A DNA stretch of 64,000 bases from Hoeflea_A sp965228785 (GTDB lineage: Bacteria > Pseudomonadota > Alphaproteobacteria > Rhizobiales > Rhizobiaceae): assembly GCA_965228785.1 (NCBI GenBank), contig CBDDIF010000001.1:2170001-2234000 (forward strand). The letters are read 5' to 3'. Under the pieces are notes generated by a model, which was not told the origin of the DNA, did not search any database, and saw nothing but the letters and a program-made list of their open reading frames with translations. Both the position numbers and the translations under genes were made by a program. Below are positions 63,787-64,000 of the stretch, in pieces (the stretch's first letter is position 1; every line of letters starts with the position of its first letter).

Positions 63787-64000
63787 CTATGGCGAGATTG
63801 CGGATTCCCCTTCGGTTGGGTTGGTTTCCGGATTGATGATGGCTAGAAAATCGCCTCCGAAGTCCCGCAGCTTCTTTGGTCCGATTCCGTTGATATCGGC
63901 CAGAGATTCGAGATCACGCGGTCGCCTGGCAGCCATCTCGATCAGTGTGGCGTCCGGGAAGACGACGTAGGCGGGAACATTGCGGGCGCGGGCCAGTTTT
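63787..64000 (-). CDS. recQ: RecQ-type DNA helicase, C-terminal end (HRDC domain)
   Basis: Only the last 70 residues are in the window; the gene continues beyond the right edge. The sequence KLARARNVPAYVVFPDATLI and RPRDLESLADINGIGPKKL is the HRDC domain of RecQ. The frame enters at the last base of a codon at 64000 and ends at a TAG. It is transcribed towards the eCIS operon, and the intervening region shows no clear terminator. Confidence 0.9.
   Translation of the reverse strand, partial: KLARARNVPAYVVFPDATLIEMAARRPRDLESLADINGIGPKKLRDFGGDFLAIINPETNPTEGESAISP

Noticed and set aside
63570..63836. 88-codon plus-strand frame before recQ
   Set aside because: It lies in an A+T-rich spacer, overlaps the recQ end and has no ribosome site or recognisable product.
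1..64000. tRNA, rRNA, CRISPR arrays and insertion sequences
   Set aside because: No cloverleaf, ribosomal RNA stretch, regularly spaced repeat array or transposase gene was seen while reading.

Overview
The window is high-GC DNA, roughly 60% by eye. Its gene content points to an alphaproteobacterium of the rhizobial lineage (Hyphomicrobiales). The evidence is a complete rhizobial-type agl alpha-glucoside operon under a LacI regulator, a glxBCD-glnT block, KpsMT-type polysaccharide export genes and a HlyB/HlyD-type secretion pair. No rRNA, tRNA, CRISPR array or insertion sequence was seen. The left edge cuts a type I secretion ABC gene and the right edge cuts recQ.

Bases 1-8.2 kb (export): a type I secretion ABC transporter with a one-base frameshift, its HlyD-type adaptor, a small XRE regulator with a visible promoter and inverted repeat, and an unrecognised two-segment membrane protein. 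On the minus strand follow a KpsT/KpsM-like polysaccharide exporter and an unrecognised membrane protein.

Bases 8.4-20.4 kb (metabolism): aglR is divergent from aglE-F-G-A-K, with a perfect LacI-type palindrome between them. Then come a CE4-type deacetylase, an M20 peptidase, an aldo/keto reductase and a type II haloacid dehalogenase-like protein.

Bases 20.5-25.6 kb: an XRE-cupin regulator followed by glxB-glxC-glxD (glutamate synthase-like, the same families as N-methylglutamate synthase mgsABC) and a glutamine synthetase-like glnT/gmaS.

Bases 25.6-32.8 kb: a probable uptake and catabolic cluster. It holds a polar amino-acid-type ABC transporter, a Rieske oxygenase, a FAD ferredoxin reductase, an AhpD/CMD-like protein, a NicX/M29-fold protein and a second XRE-cupin regulator. 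The substrate is unknown.

Bases 33.1-63.3 kb: the most striking region. Eighteen tightly packed minus-strand genes encode an extracellular contractile injection system (eCIS; Afp/PVC/MAC-like). They give a sheath, tube, a C2-C2 hub-assembly-like protein, a proline-rich protein, a DUF4255 tail terminator, an AAA+ ATPase, a CIS tube/LysM pair, a split VgrG spike, a PAAR-like tip, gp25, two baseplate-J proteins, a gpI-like wedge, a DUF6519 beta-helix protein and a triple-PASTA protein. The last gene is a 1218-residue DUF4157 protein that carries an HNH-nuclease-like motif and is the obvious cargo candidate. It faces a convergent plus-strand gene whose product has a lysozyme-like N-terminus and five beta-rich repeats. 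No long coiled-coil tape measure and no classical fibre gene are visible. The right edge holds the HRDC end of recQ.
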